A stretch of DNA of 52,903 nt from Cellulophaga baltica (GCF_018861125.1 NZ_JAHKQN010000026.1:1-52903); one strand, 5' to 3'. Shown: positions 23,558-33,027, numbered from the stretch's first letter. Notes: generated by a model from the sequence alone, not told the origin. Numbers and translations are program-made.

Positions 23558-24193
23558 TTAATTTTTAGCGAAAAGTACATCTGCCTTTATAGCAACTTCA
23601 TCCCAAGTTTTACTAACGCCGTCAGGGCCTGTGTGTAATGCTTCACAAACTTTATTTAATGAAGCTACAGCATCAGATGCATTCCATTTTTTTAAGTCCA
23701 TAACCCCAGAAAATGTATAAATATTTTCAGAATTTGAAGTTACATCTAATGGAATATTAGCTGTTTCACCGTTTAAAGTAACATCAATTGAAGCATTTTC
23801 ACCATCAACTTTAAAAGTACCTGAGATCAACTCTGTATCTTTCATCGCTCCAAAAAAGAATTCTGTAATTTTTGGATCTCTTGTACCTGTTGCATCGTTC
23901 GTAAATAAGCTACTTACAGGAATGCTAAATTTACTGCCATTTAAAACCTCTAAAGGTGTTTCTCCTTCACTTAATTCTGTAATTTTAATAGATTTAAATT
24001 CACCACCAACTGGTAATTTTTCAGTTGTTTTGTAAGCAACGAAACTAACTTTGGTAGAATCACTTACTAATGAATACATACTTTTATGCTCCATTTTAGC
24101 AGGTTCTTCAGCCTTTTTCTCTTTTTTTTCTTCTTTACAACTGTACGATAATGTAGCTACCGCCAACGATAAAATTAATAATGTCTTTTTCAT
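23558..24193 (-). CDS. YceI-family lipoprotein
   Basis: The 211-residue protein has a lipoprotein signal (LSLAVATLSYSC, Cys19) and a Lys/Glu-rich linker. The YceI lipocalin-like barrel shows STKVSFVAYKTTEKLPVGGE near the start, then FSIPVSSLFTNDATGTRDPKI and VMDLKKWNASDAVASLNKVC. YceI proteins bind isoprenoid or fatty-amide ligands in a closed barrel and are often stress-induced. The signal sequence and linker resemble those of the SOD next door (both start MKKT and have an SC lipobox followed by KEE/KEQ), suggesting a shared envelope role or co-regulation. Confidence 0.85.
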   Translation of the reverse strand: MKKTLLILSLAVATLSYSCKEEKKEKKAEEPAKMEHKSMYSLVSDSTKVSFVAYKTTEKLPVGGEFKSIKITELSEGETPLEVLNGSKFSIPVSSLFTNDATGTRDPKITEFFFGAMKDTELISGTFKVDGENASIDVTLNGETANIPLDVTSNSENIYTFSGVMDLKKWNASDAVASLNKVCEALHTGPDGVSKTWDEVAIKADVLFAKN

Positions 24194-24271
24194 TTTTATT
24201 ATTGTTAATTGTTACTATAAAATTACAATTTATTTGAGGTACAATCTAATTCAACTATGATTCTTTTACGC

Positions 24272-24961
24272 TTATTTTTTCTTTCTTAAATCAGGGTTAT
24301 ATGTAATTCCGAATTGCAAACGGTCATAGTTGGCATTTGTGAAATGATTTTTTAAATACCCGGCTTGTACGCTTAAGTTTTCGGTAACATTTACGCCTAA
24401 TGCAGCGTATAACCTATTTTGCCCAAAAGTTTCACCTTGTAGGTTAACAAATATTTCGTCATAAAAATTTAAAAAGAAAATATCAGTAAGTGGTAACGTA
24501 AGTTGTAACCTGTAACGCGCTCTGTGTTGTGTTTCATTAAAATCATATGCTTCAATAAAACGTTGCTCTAACCTGTAACGGTGCTCAAAATAAAATTGAC
24601 CTACTTTATTTTTTAAAATTAATTGTTCAAAAATTCTATGCTCTGTACTATTTTCTTCACCTACAAATTCTTCAAAAGTACCATCGGTAGAAATATATCC
24701 GTAACCTGCTGTTACAATAGCTTCAGGGTTAATGTTATAATTAAGCCCTGTTCTAAGTAATAATTGATTAAAATTACTAGCAGTTTCGTAATATCTAAAT
24801 TGCGCTTCGGTATGAATACTTAATTTGTTTGAAATTTTATTTGTTCCAAAATACATGTACCAAGCACCTAAATCATCTTCGCCATTGTCTTGTGCCTGAA
24901 CAGATGTTAAAATTGAAATAATTGAAATAATAGTAAAAAATTTTCTCATAGTATGTTGCAT
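24272..24961 (-). CDS. DUF2490 family outer-membrane protein
   Basis: The 229-residue protein has a signal peptide (ISIISILTSVQAQ) and an all-beta, barrel-like pattern. It includes DDLGAWYMYFGTNKISNKLS and EAQFRYYETASNFNQLLLRT, then the alternating strand FYFEHRYRLEQRFIE, RARYRLQLTLPL and a final VQAGYLKNHFTN...RLQFGITYNP. This fits the DUF2490 family, small outer-membrane barrels of unknown role. It is probably integral to the outer membrane. It is separated from the large BNR gene upstream by a hairpin. Confidence 0.85.
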   Translation of the reverse strand: MQHTMRKFFTIISIISILTSVQAQDNGEDDLGAWYMYFGTNKISNKLSIHTEAQFRYYETASNFNQLLLRTGLNYNINPEAIVTAGYGYISTDGTFEEFVGEENSTEHRIFEQLILKNKVGQFYFEHRYRLEQRFIEAYDFNETQHRARYRLQLTLPLTDIFFLNFYDEIFVNLQGETFGQNRLYAALGVNVTENLSVQAGYLKNHFTNANYDRLQFGITYNPDLRKKK

Positions 24962-24964
24962 AAA

Positions 24965-25002
24965 ATTAAATACTACTGAAATTGTCTAATATTTCAGTAG
25001 CA
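24965..25002 (-). terminator. Hairpin terminator after the BNR/VPS10-like gene
   Basis: CTACTGAAAT (24973-24982) and ATTTCAGTAG (24991-25000) form a perfect 10-bp stem with an 8-nt loop. On the minus strand the sequence after it is AT-rich (TATTTAATTTTA). Confidence 0.65.
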
Positions 25003-25017
25003 TTCAAAAAGCTTTAT

Positions 25018-28000
25018 TTAATTAATTGAAATTGTTTTAATTTCTTTAAAAGGACTGCTATCAGCTTTATTTATAGTAGTCTTATAATCTTGCCAATCTT
25101 TAGAGAAAAAGCTGTTTGTTTTTTCTAAAGCACTATTTAATTCATCTTTAGCAAAGTTTATTAAGTCTTTTTCAGTTTGCGTGATGCCTGTTTTTCTTGA
25201 ACGTACATATGAACTGGCATTTCTTAAACGAAGCATAACTGTTATTTCTGGGTTTCTAGTAATCCCTTGTCTTTTGTCTTCTTTGCCTAAATAAAGTGCC
25301 ATTATTTCATCAATTTTTTTAGTAATTTCTTTTGATGCTTTAATTTCACTTTTATACTTTTCTTTATCAAGCTCTTTTAAGTCTTTCTGGTATTTAGAAG
25401 CAATATTTTTACTTTCAACTAACTGCTTAACAGCATCTGCAGCAGTTTGTGTATAGCTTTCTAAAGTTTTTGAATTTGCATACACTTCATTAATAGAGTT
25501 TAAAGAAGTTTCAATTCTAGGGTCAGATTTCACTTCAATTTTCGCTTCATCTAAAATAGTACCAAAACTCATTTTTATGGTATAGGTGCCTGGTTTAACA
25601 TCAGTACCACCTGGTTCACCTTTTCGTTTGCTTATTTTTCGTGAAGGTCTGTCAGCTCCTTTTTCATCCATATTCCAATAAATTCTATGGAAACCTGCTT
25701 TTTCAGGCGTTTTATATTTTAAAGTTCTGATTAAACGAGTCCCGTCATAAATATCAAATTGGATAGAATCTTTTTTCTGAACACCAGTTAGTTTTTCTTT
25801 CTTTCCAGTATCAGTGTCATCTGTTTTTTCATCCTCTTTTGAAGCTGGTTTTTTTTCACTTTTCTTTTTACCTTCTTTAAGGTAATAAGTAATCATGGCT
25901 CCAGGTTTTTTATTCTCACCGTTAAACATAGCATCAGCACCAAATCGGCTGCCTGTTGGTTGTTGGTATGCAGCTTGGTATGCCGTTGGTGGTGTAAAAA
26001 GTTTAGCGTCTTGTTGTAAAAGTGTATAGTCAGCAGCTAAAGCTCTTAATGGGCGAATATCATCTAAAACCCAAGCAGCTCTACCAAAAGTACCAATTAC
26101 CAAATCGTGTTCTCTTGGTTGTATTGCTAAATCTTTTGTTGAAACAGTAGGGAAGCCTTCTGTCCATTTTTGCCATTTTTCACCTGCATTTAATGAAACA
26201 TATAGTCCATCATCAGTACCTAAAAATAGTAGATTAGGGTTTTCAATATCTTCTATAATAGATAAAGTATAGCTTTTTACATCGTTACCATCAACAATGC
26301 GTTCCCATGTTTTACCGTAGTTTTTGGTTCTATATGCATAAGGGGTGTAGTTAAACCTTCTGTAGTCATTAGCAATTAATAAAGCTTCTCCTTTGTTTTT
26401 GTTCGAGGCTTTAATTTGCGGAATCCAACTTCCTGCAGGTAAACCTTTAATATTTTTAGTAACCTCTGTCCAACTGGTACCACCATTTTGTGTAATGTGT
26501 ACACGACCATCATCAGAAGCAACCCACAACATGTCTTTTTCTATTGGTGATGGTTCAATCACTAAAATAGTACAATGGTTTTCTGCTCCAGTAGCATCCA
26601 TGGTTAAACCACCACTTTCGCTTTGTTTTTGTTTTTCAGGATCGTTAGTCGTTAAATCAGGAGAAATAACTTCCCATGTTAAGCCTTTATTTGTGCTTTT
26701 GTGAACAAACTGACTCCCAAAATAAACGGTACTAGTATCAAACGGATCTTGACCTATACCAGAGTTCCAATTGAAACGTAATTTAGTAGCTGCATCTGGT
26801 GGGGTAGGGCGTACTATATAATTGTTACCTGTAATATGATCGTATCTTGATACATTACCTTGTTGGCTCATAGCATAACCAAAACGAGAATCATCTTTAT
26901 CAGGTACAACATCAAAACCATCGCCAAAAGCAATTTCTTGCCAGTAGCTATTACGAATTCCTTGTGCTTTCCAAACGTATGCAGGACCTCTCCACGAGCC
27001 ATTATCTTGCATTCCTCCGTACACATTATACGGGTATTCGTTATCGGTATTAATATGGTAAAACTGTGCTACAGGAATATTACCTACAAAACGCCATGAT
27101 TTTCCACCATCTTTAGTAATGTTCATACCGCCATCATTACCATCCATCATAAATTGCCCATTTTTTGGGTGAATCCACCACGCATGGTGATCCGGGTGCA
27201 CTCCGTTATCTGCACGGTAAGCAGGCATTAACTGTGTAAAGCTTTTACCACCATCTTCAGATACATTTATATAGGTGAAAACTGAATATAAGCGATTTTC
27301 ATTCTGTGGATCTACATATATTTCAGAGTAGTAAAAAGGTCTGTTACCAATATCGTCTTTATCATTTATTTTTTTCCATTTAAAGCCACCATCTTCAGAT
27401 TTGTAAAGAGCATTCTTTTTTGCTTCAATTAACGCATATACCACATTTGGTTTTCCTGGAGCAATAGCAACACCCATACGGCCAAGTTCACCAGCAGGCA
27501 AACCATCTTCTTCGCTAAGTTTCTTCCAGTTTTTACCACCATCATGTGTCATGTATAAACCACTACCTTCACCACCAGATTTAAAAAACCAAGGATCTCT
27601 TTTGTGTTCCCACATTGCAGCAATTAATTTGTTTGGGTTTGTAGGGTCCATAACTAAATCGGCAATACCAGATTTGTTATTGGTAAATAGTATTTTTTTC
27701 CAGGTTACGCCACCATCGGTAGTTTTAAAAACACCACGTTCTGGGTGCTCACCCCAAGGCGAACCAATAGCACCTGCATAAACAATATCAGGGTTTGTAG
27801 GGTCAATAACAATACGGTGTATGTGTCTTGTTTTCTCTAAACCCATAGCTTTCCAGCTTTTACCACCGTCTAACGATTTGTAAATACCGTAACCGCCATT
27901 TAAACTATTCCTAGGGTTACCTTCACCAGTACCAACCCAAATAACAGATGGGTTACTTTGTTGTATGGCAACAGAACCTACTGATGCAGTCACTTCTTTA

Positions 28001-28239
28001 TCAAAAATAGGTTCCCATTTAATACCTCCAGAAGTAGATTTCCAAAGGCCACCAGAAGCTGTACCTACATACATAATTTCTGGGTTTTCATGTACAGCAT
28101 CAATAGCTGTAACACGACCACTCATGCCTCCAGGGCCAATGTTTCGTGGTTTTAGATCTTGAATAAGATCCATAGTAAAATCTTGTGCAGACGAAATTAA
28201 CGACACAAATAGTGTCATTACGAGGAGTAGTTTTTTCAT
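25018..28239 (-). CDS. Large secreted BNR/VPS10-like beta-propeller protein
   Basis: I place the start at the ATG at 28239 because it opens a proper signal peptide (MKKLLLVMTLFVSLISSAQ); the longer frame from 28287 adds 16 unlikely residues. The mature protein has about 14 repeats of the type KSTSGGIKWEP, KSLDGGKSWKAM, KTTDGGVTWKKI, MTHDGGKNWKKL (Asp-box/BNR motifs) through residue 750. These form two sortilin-like propellers. A FlgD-like Ig strand region (RTLKYKTPEKAGFHRIYWNM) and a helical C-terminus follow. Family members are annotated as glycosyl hydrolase or VPS10 domain protein, but no catalytic residue set is evident. It is probably periplasmic or outer-surface. No T9SS C-terminal domain is seen. 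Confidence 0.82.
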   Translation of the reverse strand: MKKLLLVMTLFVSLISSAQDFTMDLIQDLKPRNIGPGGMSGRVTAIDAVHENPEIMYVGTASGGLWKSTSGGIKWEPIFDKEVTASVGSVAIQQSNPSVIWVGTGEGNPRNSLNGGYGIYKSLDGGKSWKAMGLEKTRHIHRIVIDPTNPDIVYAGAIGSPWGEHPERGVFKTTDGGVTWKKILFTNNKSGIADLVMDPTNPNKLIAAMWEHKRDPWFFKSGGEGSGLYMTHDGGKNWKKLSEEDGLPAGELGRMGVAIAPGKPNVVYALIEAKKNALYKSEDGGFKWKKINDKDDIGNRPFYYSEIYVDPQNENRLYSVFTYINVSEDGGKSFTQLMPAYRADNGVHPDHHAWWIHPKNGQFMMDGNDGGMNITKDGGKSWRFVGNIPVAQFYHINTDNEYPYNVYGGMQDNGSWRGPAYVWKAQGIRNSYWQEIAFGDGFDVVPDKDDSRFGYAMSQQGNVSRYDHITGNNYIVRPTPPDAATKLRFNWNSGIGQDPFDTSTVYFGSQFVHKSTNKGLTWEVISPDLTTNDPEKQKQSESGGLTMDATGAENHCTILVIEPSPIEKDMLWVASDDGRVHITQNGGTSWTEVTKNIKGLPAGSWIPQIKASNKNKGEALLIANDYRRFNYTPYAYRTKNYGKTWERIVDGNDVKSYTLSIIEDIENPNLLFLGTDDGLYVSLNAGEKWQKWTEGFPTVSTKDLAIQPREHDLVIGTFGRAAWVLDDIRPLRALAADYTLLQQDAKLFTPPTAYQAAYQQPTGSRFGADAMFNGENKKPGAMITYYLKEGKKKSEKKPASKEDEKTDDTDTGKKEKLTGVQKKDSIQFDIYDGTRLIRTLKYKTPEKAGFHRIYWNMDEKGADRPSRKISKRKGEPGGTDVKPGTYTIKMSFGTILDEAKIEVKSDPRIETSLNSINEVYANSKTLESYTQTAADAVKQLVESKNIASKYQKDLKELDKEKYKSEIKASKEITKKIDEIMALYLGKEDKRQGITRNPEITVMLRLRNASSYVRSRKTGITQTEKDLINFAKDELNSALEKTNSFFSKDWQDYKTTINKADSSPFKEIKTISIN

Positions 28240-28341
28240 TGAATTCAGTTTTGGTATAATTAGTCGCTTTAAAGATACCAAAACCAAAAAATATAAATCT
28301 TAAAAGCATGTTAAGGGGAAAATGCTCCTTTATTTTATTTT

Positions 28342-28938
28342 TTAGCGTTTTGTAAAAATTCCGAACAATTCTTTACCAGCTCTAGGAGGAATAGAATTGT
28401 AACAAGGCTCAAAAGATTTTAGGTTAAAATAAGGCGATAAATAGCTTCTGTATTCTTTTTTGTCACCACCAAAAGGTCTTTTTTTCATTTCACCAGTTAA
28501 CGGGAAATTAAACCAAAGCCCCACCAATTTACCGCCCTCTTTTAATAAGGACGCCATTTGTTTGGCATATGTAGATCGGTTTTCGGGTGTTGGTACAAAA
28601 GAGCAGAAAAAAGTTTGTTCAATGATAAGGTCAAACTCGCCTTTAAATTCAAAAAAATCGGCATTATGGAGGTTCTCTTCTGGGAAATCAGGATTTCTTT
28701 TCTTGAATTCTTTTAGCGGAATTTCAGAAATATCAAGAATATGAACATTGCTAAAGCCTTGTTGGTATAAATATTCGGCTTCATACGCATTGCCAGCTCC
28801 AGGAATAAGAATGTGACTATTTTTATCTTCTAATTGGTTAATATAAGTTTTAATTGGGGTAGAAGGGTAGCCAATATCCCAACCTGTTTGCGCTTCTTGG
28901 TAGCGTGTACTCCAATACTGTTTTAAATTTTCAGCCAT
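28342..28938 (-). CDS. TPMT-family S-adenosylmethionine methyltransferase
   Basis: A 198-residue class I methyltransferase. YWSTRYQEAQTGWDIGYPS (the TPMT-specific N-terminus) is followed by SAM motif I ILIPGAGNAYEAEYL, the acidic loop in VHILDISE, ADFFEF (motif II region) and FDLIIEQTFFCSFVP. In the thiopurine methyltransferase family several bacterial members methylate thiol, selenium or tellurium compounds; the substrate here is not known. It is cytoplasmic. The gene is followed by the BNR gene on the same strand and starts 34 bp after the RDD gene stop. Confidence 0.88.
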   Translation of the reverse strand: MAENLKQYWSTRYQEAQTGWDIGYPSTPIKTYINQLEDKNSHILIPGAGNAYEAEYLYQQGFSNVHILDISEIPLKEFKKRNPDFPEENLHNADFFEFKGEFDLIIEQTFFCSFVPTPENRSTYAKQMASLLKEGGKLVGLWFNFPLTGEMKKRPFGGDKKEYRSYLSPYFNLKSFEPCYNSIPPRAGKELFGIFTKR

Positions 28939-28972
28939 AGTCGTAATTATTTACCTTTTAAAATTACGGAAA

Positions 28973-29560
28973 CTATTCTTCTCTTTTTTCAACTTTTACC
29001 TTTTCTAGCATGGCTAAAATTTTCTTTTTGTCTTTATTCCATATCGTATAGGTTGCTGTGAGTTTATTATGAAAATAAAAAGTATCAAACCAGATGATAG
29101 ATTCAGAGAGCACATAGAACAAAATATTAAACAGTTGTAGCAGATTTTTTAAGTAGGCTCTTAAAAGAGAAGGCGCTTTACAACTGTCATCAATTACTTG
29201 AAAACCAATAAGCAATTTTCCAAGAGTTCTGCCAGTTAGGCTCTCTAAAATAGGGTTTAGCGCAAATAGCAATACAAACGAAACTAGAATTGAGCTTGTA
29301 CTTAAGCCTAAGTATTTTTCAGCTATAAGTGTTACCCAGTAATAGAAAAGAAAATCAATGACTTTACACAGTAGTCTTAAATTAAATTTTTCAACATTTG
29401 GGTTGTATTTAAATTCAAATTGTGTGGGCTCAATACCTCCAAATGTATTGCGCCTGTTTACCGTTTTGTAAGTTTTTAAATCAGAAATTTTTACAGTGCT
29501 ACTGCTCGTATCCTTCTTTAAAATATAGGTGTTCCAGAAGGTTTTAATAGAAGATTTCAT
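28973..29560 (-). CDS. RDD-family membrane protein
   Basis: A 195-residue protein. After about 55 soluble residues it has two to three hydrophobic helices (LLCKVIDFLFYYWVTLIAE, LSTSSILVSFVLLFALNP) and the conserved GRTLGKLLIGFQVID (about 112-126), which is the second half of the RDD signature. A third helix follows (LLQLFNILFYVLSESIIWF). RDD proteins are small inner-membrane proteins of uncertain function, some linked to Na+/H+ exchange. It lies just beyond the ABC-3C system and marks the return to core genes. Confidence 0.72.
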   Translation of the reverse strand: MKSSIKTFWNTYILKKDTSSSTVKISDLKTYKTVNRRNTFGGIEPTQFEFKYNPNVEKFNLRLLCKVIDFLFYYWVTLIAEKYLGLSTSSILVSFVLLFALNPILESLTGRTLGKLLIGFQVIDDSCKAPSLLRAYLKNLLQLFNILFYVLSESIIWFDTFYFHNKLTATYTIWNKDKKKILAMLEKVKVEKREE

Positions 29561-29684
29561 GAGCAGTATTTTAGAAAACTAGTTTTTAAGAATATAGATA
29601 AAAGAAATATTTATATGTCTATAATATTTTCGTAAAGAATTAATACTTTTTAGTATTATACATCTTTGTTAGTAATAAATCTTT

Positions 29685-31496
29685 TTATTTCGTAGGTATG
29701 AAGCCATTTTCTCTTGTGTATTTTATATGATTTATGCTTTCTTTTATATCTGTTGGTGGTACTTCATTTTCAATAACAATTATTTGTTCTAAATCACTCT
29801 GATTACAGATATATCTATAGAAGTCCATTGCTAAATCATCACTAATCCTTTCTGCTCCAATATTTTTTGGCTTCTTATAAGAGACTAATGGAGAATCTAT
29901 TATTGGTACACCTATTGAATATTCTTTTTTTAATATTAGTTCTTGTAATGCTACAATGAAAGCGGAATAAATAATTGCTCTAACCCCTTTCCCAGATAGA
30001 TTTCTGTCTTCACCTGAAATTACAAAATCATTTTGCTCTTCACTATAACTGACATCAGTTAGATTTGGATAATTATAACCTTTAAGAACAGATTTTATCA
30101 CTTTTGAAAGTGGTGTTAATGATGCAGTTGATATATGCTCAAATGTTTCTTTAGAACTAGATTTAGGTATAGAGCTTTCTAGTTTTTCTTTTTCAGCTTT
30201 AAATTTTTCAAGTTGCTCAGATTTATATAAAGCACCAAGAACTATACTTTTCTTTTCATTTTGTTGGTTGATTTGTTCAATTATCAAACTCATTTCCAAG
30301 CCAACTCCTTTATCAATTTCTAGAGTGTATTTATTTATATTTTTCTCTAAATCTGAAACTTCTATAGAGATATCCTTAAATTCTTCTTTTAACATTTTTT
30401 CTGATTCAAGTAATTCTTGAATCAATGATTCTATTTTTTGTATTTCTTTACTGCAAGAATCTATTATTTTATTAATGTCTTCTATTGAACATTTTCCTTC
30501 TATTTCGCCATTACAAAGTGGGCAATTACCATTTTCAGAATGATTTTCTTCATTTAATAAAATGCTTGTTTCAATAGTCGATTTTAAGCGTGATACATCT
30601 GAATAGTAATGAGATTTTAATAAGTCTGTTCTTTTATATAATTCTTCGATTACTCTTTTACGTGATTGTCTTTTATGAAGAATGTCTAAAGTTTTTACTC
30701 TTTCACTTTCTATTTCATTGAATTTATTCTGAAGATTAGAATGGTTTTCTGTTAATTTTTCAATTAAAGAATTAGTCTCATTCAGCATCAATGATGGTTC
30801 AACTTTAAAAGTCTTTAAATCCTTAGTGTTGTCATTTATAAACTCTTTTAATATTTCTAATTTTCCTTTCCTATTTGCTATTTGGTTTTGAGAAAGGGAT
30901 TCAATTATATTACTATCATCATTTCCTGTTACAATTAATTTTAAAACATTTAATTCTTCGGTAGCTTTTGTATAATGACTAACTATTAATGATTCCTCAG
31001 TAGTGATTTTAGATTCATTAACCATTGAGAATTTTACAATATCACGATATGAAATTGGTCTAGTTTTTCCCTTTTGGTTTGTTCTAATTTTTTTACCTGT
31101 AAGATTATTTAGTTTAAGTAAAAAAGCGGAAACAGTTTGTTCATTATAGGGACTATGTTTTCTGTCAAGGATTTCGAATTCATCAGTTTCTTTAATTTTA
31201 TCTATAGATAAATTATAAAGTTTAAAATTGCCACCTTTTAAATCGCTTAATAAAGTATATGTGGTGTTTGTTGAATCAATTAATTCTAAATAGATAAAAT
31301 CATAATTTCTTGATTCTTTAATAGGTTTTGGCGGTTTTGAACCACCAAACATATAATTGAAACATTGGAAAATATATGATTTACCTACGTTTGAAGGTCC
31401 CGTAATGATATTAACGCCTCTTTTAAAAACGACATTTGCATTTTCAACTGATTTACCAATCAGTCTTAATTCTTTTATTATGAATCCCGTTTTCAT
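29685..31496 (-). CDS. ABC-three-component system ATPase, Rad50/SMC-like
   Basis: The 603-residue ATPase has Walker A GPSNVGKS (33-40). Long coiled-coil arms (about 205-300 and 335-440) flank a CPLCNGEIEGKC zinc-hook-like turn (about 328-340). A signature-type LSGKGVRAIIYSAFIVALQE and Walker B VPIIDSPLV complete the site. The Asp-Ser after the Walker B strand, in place of Asp-Glu, is typical of the DUF3732-like ATPases of ABC-3C conflict systems. It is expected to sense invading nucleic acid or a nucleoprotein event and to license the nuclease partner. Its ATG overlaps the stop of the middle component as TAATG. No phage evidence is available; a repair role is the alternative. Confidence 0.8.
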   Translation of the reverse strand: MKTGFIIKELRLIGKSVENANVVFKRGVNIITGPSNVGKSYIFQCFNYMFGGSKPPKPIKESRNYDFIYLELIDSTNTTYTLLSDLKGGNFKLYNLSIDKIKETDEFEILDRKHSPYNEQTVSAFLLKLNNLTGKKIRTNQKGKTRPISYRDIVKFSMVNESKITTEESLIVSHYTKATEELNVLKLIVTGNDDSNIIESLSQNQIANRKGKLEILKEFINDNTKDLKTFKVEPSLMLNETNSLIEKLTENHSNLQNKFNEIESERVKTLDILHKRQSRKRVIEELYKRTDLLKSHYYSDVSRLKSTIETSILLNEENHSENGNCPLCNGEIEGKCSIEDINKIIDSCSKEIQKIESLIQELLESEKMLKEEFKDISIEVSDLEKNINKYTLEIDKGVGLEMSLIIEQINQQNEKKSIVLGALYKSEQLEKFKAEKEKLESSIPKSSSKETFEHISTASLTPLSKVIKSVLKGYNYPNLTDVSYSEEQNDFVISGEDRNLSGKGVRAIIYSAFIVALQELILKKEYSIGVPIIDSPLVSYKKPKNIGAERISDDLAMDFYRYICNQSDLEQIIVIENEVPPTDIKESINHIKYTRENGFIPTK

Positions 31497-31978
31497 TATT
31501 GTAAAATTTCAATATTAAACTCGTTGTCTATCTCTGATAATTTTGGAGTCATAATGTTTTTTAATTCTTGTTTGGTGTGTTTTGAGTATTTATTAATAGC
31601 CCAATTTGCTTTTTCTTGAAGTTTGATTGAGTATAGTTCTTCAAGTGATTCAAGAAATGGCATTGCGTTTTCAGTTGCTTTATATTCTATACCATTAAAA
31701 TTATATTGCTTTTCTATTAAATTCTTTGTGATAAAAAGATTTAATCCTTTATCAATGATAGAACTTCTAACCATTATTTCACCTGATCGATAAGGTACTG
31801 CGGGATGTAGACTTTGCATTGTTTTGTCAATGTCTGCTGAATGTATAGTTAGGTAATCTAGATAAACAAGGTTTTGTAAATCAAAAGATTTAGGGAATGC
31901 TTCATTTAATATAATTAAGATTCGAAGACCAGCTTCAACACTATTATTAAATGGATTTATATTTTTTTTAGTTTCCAT
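31496..31978 (-). CDS. ABC-three-component system middle component (MC2-like)
   Basis: About 160 residues, beginning METKKNINPFNNSVEAGLRI, then ILIILNEAFPKSFDLQNLVYLD and SLHPAVPYRSGEIMVRSSII. This pattern (N-S/P-E-GLR...DLQ...DYL...SLHPA.P.R..E) is that of the middle component of ABC-3C systems, a winged-helix-like adaptor between the ATPase and the effector. I prefer the ATG at 31978 over the in-frame ATG at 31987. It gives a TAATG overlap with the nuclease gene stop, identical to the TAATG junction at the other end of this gene. Confidence 0.75.
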   Translation of the reverse strand: METKKNINPFNNSVEAGLRILIILNEAFPKSFDLQNLVYLDYLTIHSADIDKTMQSLHPAVPYRSGEIMVRSSIIDKGLNLFITKNLIEKQYNFNGIEYKATENAMPFLESLEELYSIKLQEKANWAINKYSKHTKQELKNIMTPKLSEIDNEFNIEILQ

Positions 31979-33027
31979 TATGTCCATTTGATTTTATTAT
32001 CATTAACCAATTGATGACAAATTCCTTTTTTATCATAAATAAGACTAACCTCCTTTAGTGGGTTTGAAGATATTATTGCTTTTCCTGCTTCTCTTTCTAC
32101 TTCTTTTACTTTTATAAAATTATTCGAATGGATTTCTTCCAAAATATCAATAATCCCTTCTAATATTTCATTTTGAAAATCTTCAAAGGTGTCAATAGGT
32201 AGGTTATCTCTAGTGAAATTCCTTAACTGTTCTGCGTGATGAAAACTTATTCTAGCTCTTGTAAAATGGTTTTTATAAAGTTCTTTTGAATCTAAATCTA
32301 TTACATTTTTGTAATCTTCTTTGCTTTCAGAACCGTATGCAGATAAAAGTTGATCAACGTATGTGGTTTCCGAACTTTGGATTGAACTTGGTATAGTATC
32401 GGTGTCTAATTTTTCACGCTCAGGTAGTCCACCACCAAACCTTATTAAGTGATTTGGATGCGAAATATGTTCTTTTAAAATATTCTTAGTATGAATTTTT
32501 GAGAAAATTGAAAAGTCAAAATTATTTACCCATTTTAAAAATTCTCCTTCTAATTTTATTCCACCTACAGTCGTGTCAATTTCACAATGTTTATCCCAAT
32601 TATTTACTATTGCATTTTTTAGTTCGGTTGGATTTTGAAGTAATTTTGAAAGTGAAGTTCCACAACCTTTTGGTGCAACAAAATAATATTTTCTAGGTAT
32701 TGGGTATTCTAATTTAAAAGTATAGTATAATATTTTAATAAATTCTTTATATACTTGAGCAGGCATTAATGCATTTTCATAATGTTTGCATTGAAAACAA
32801 TCCCAAGTATAGTTTGGTTTGTTTTTATCAGTTACATAGCCTACAACATCTCTTCCTTTATCTCCAGCACCTCCGAATCTTTCAGCCTCTATATATTCAG
32901 TCTTTTTTATGTCAACCCACTCTTCGATAAAATCTTCCCAGTCATCAAATGACATATGCTCAATCATCTTAAGAGGTATTATCCTCTTACCAAAATTGAC
33001 TTGATGTGATGTTTTGTAAAATGTCAT
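31978..33027 (-). CDS. ABC-three-component system effector: Mrr-like nuclease with C-terminal helical domain
   Basis: A 349-residue protein. The N-terminal part (about 25-100) shows a restriction-endonuclease-like core: DDWEDFIEEWV, then ERFGGAGDKGRDVVGYV with Asp60, and WDCFQCKHY with Gln79 and Lys81, i.e. the GxGDxGxD...QxK pattern of Mrr-type PD-(D/E)XK enzymes. A helical middle (about 150-230) and a C-terminal domain (about 240-349, FTRARISFHHAEQLRNFTRD, EVEREAGKAI) follow; the latter probably docks on the middle component. It is the first gene of the operon. It should cut DNA when activated. Catalytic residues look intact. Confidence 0.8.
   Translation of the reverse strand: MTFYKTSHQVNFGKRIIPLKMIEHMSFDDWEDFIEEWVDIKKTEYIEAERFGGAGDKGRDVVGYVTDKNKPNYTWDCFQCKHYENALMPAQVYKEFIKILYYTFKLEYPIPRKYYFVAPKGCGTSLSKLLQNPTELKNAIVNNWDKHCEIDTTVGGIKLEGEFLKWVNNFDFSIFSKIHTKNILKEHISHPNHLIRFGGGLPEREKLDTDTIPSSIQSSETTYVDQLLSAYGSESKEDYKNVIDLDSKELYKNHFTRARISFHHAEQLRNFTRDNLPIDTFEDFQNEILEGIIDILEEIHSNNFIKVKEVEREAGKAIISSNPLKEVSLIYDKKGICHQLVNDNKIKWT

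Noticed and set aside
26393-26704. Long open frame opposite the BNR gene
   Set aside because: Antisense to a strongly repetitive, clearly coding region; composition and motifs are only those of a shadow frame.
25018-28239. Glycosidase or sialidase activity of the BNR protein
   Set aside because: Asp-box repeats are present but no catalytic Arg triad/Tyr-Glu set of sialidases could be picked out; only a propeller protein is claimed.
31978-31987. Upstream ATG at 31987 for the ABC-3C middle component
   Set aside because: The ATG at 31978 reproduces the TAATG coupling seen at the other junction, so it is preferred.
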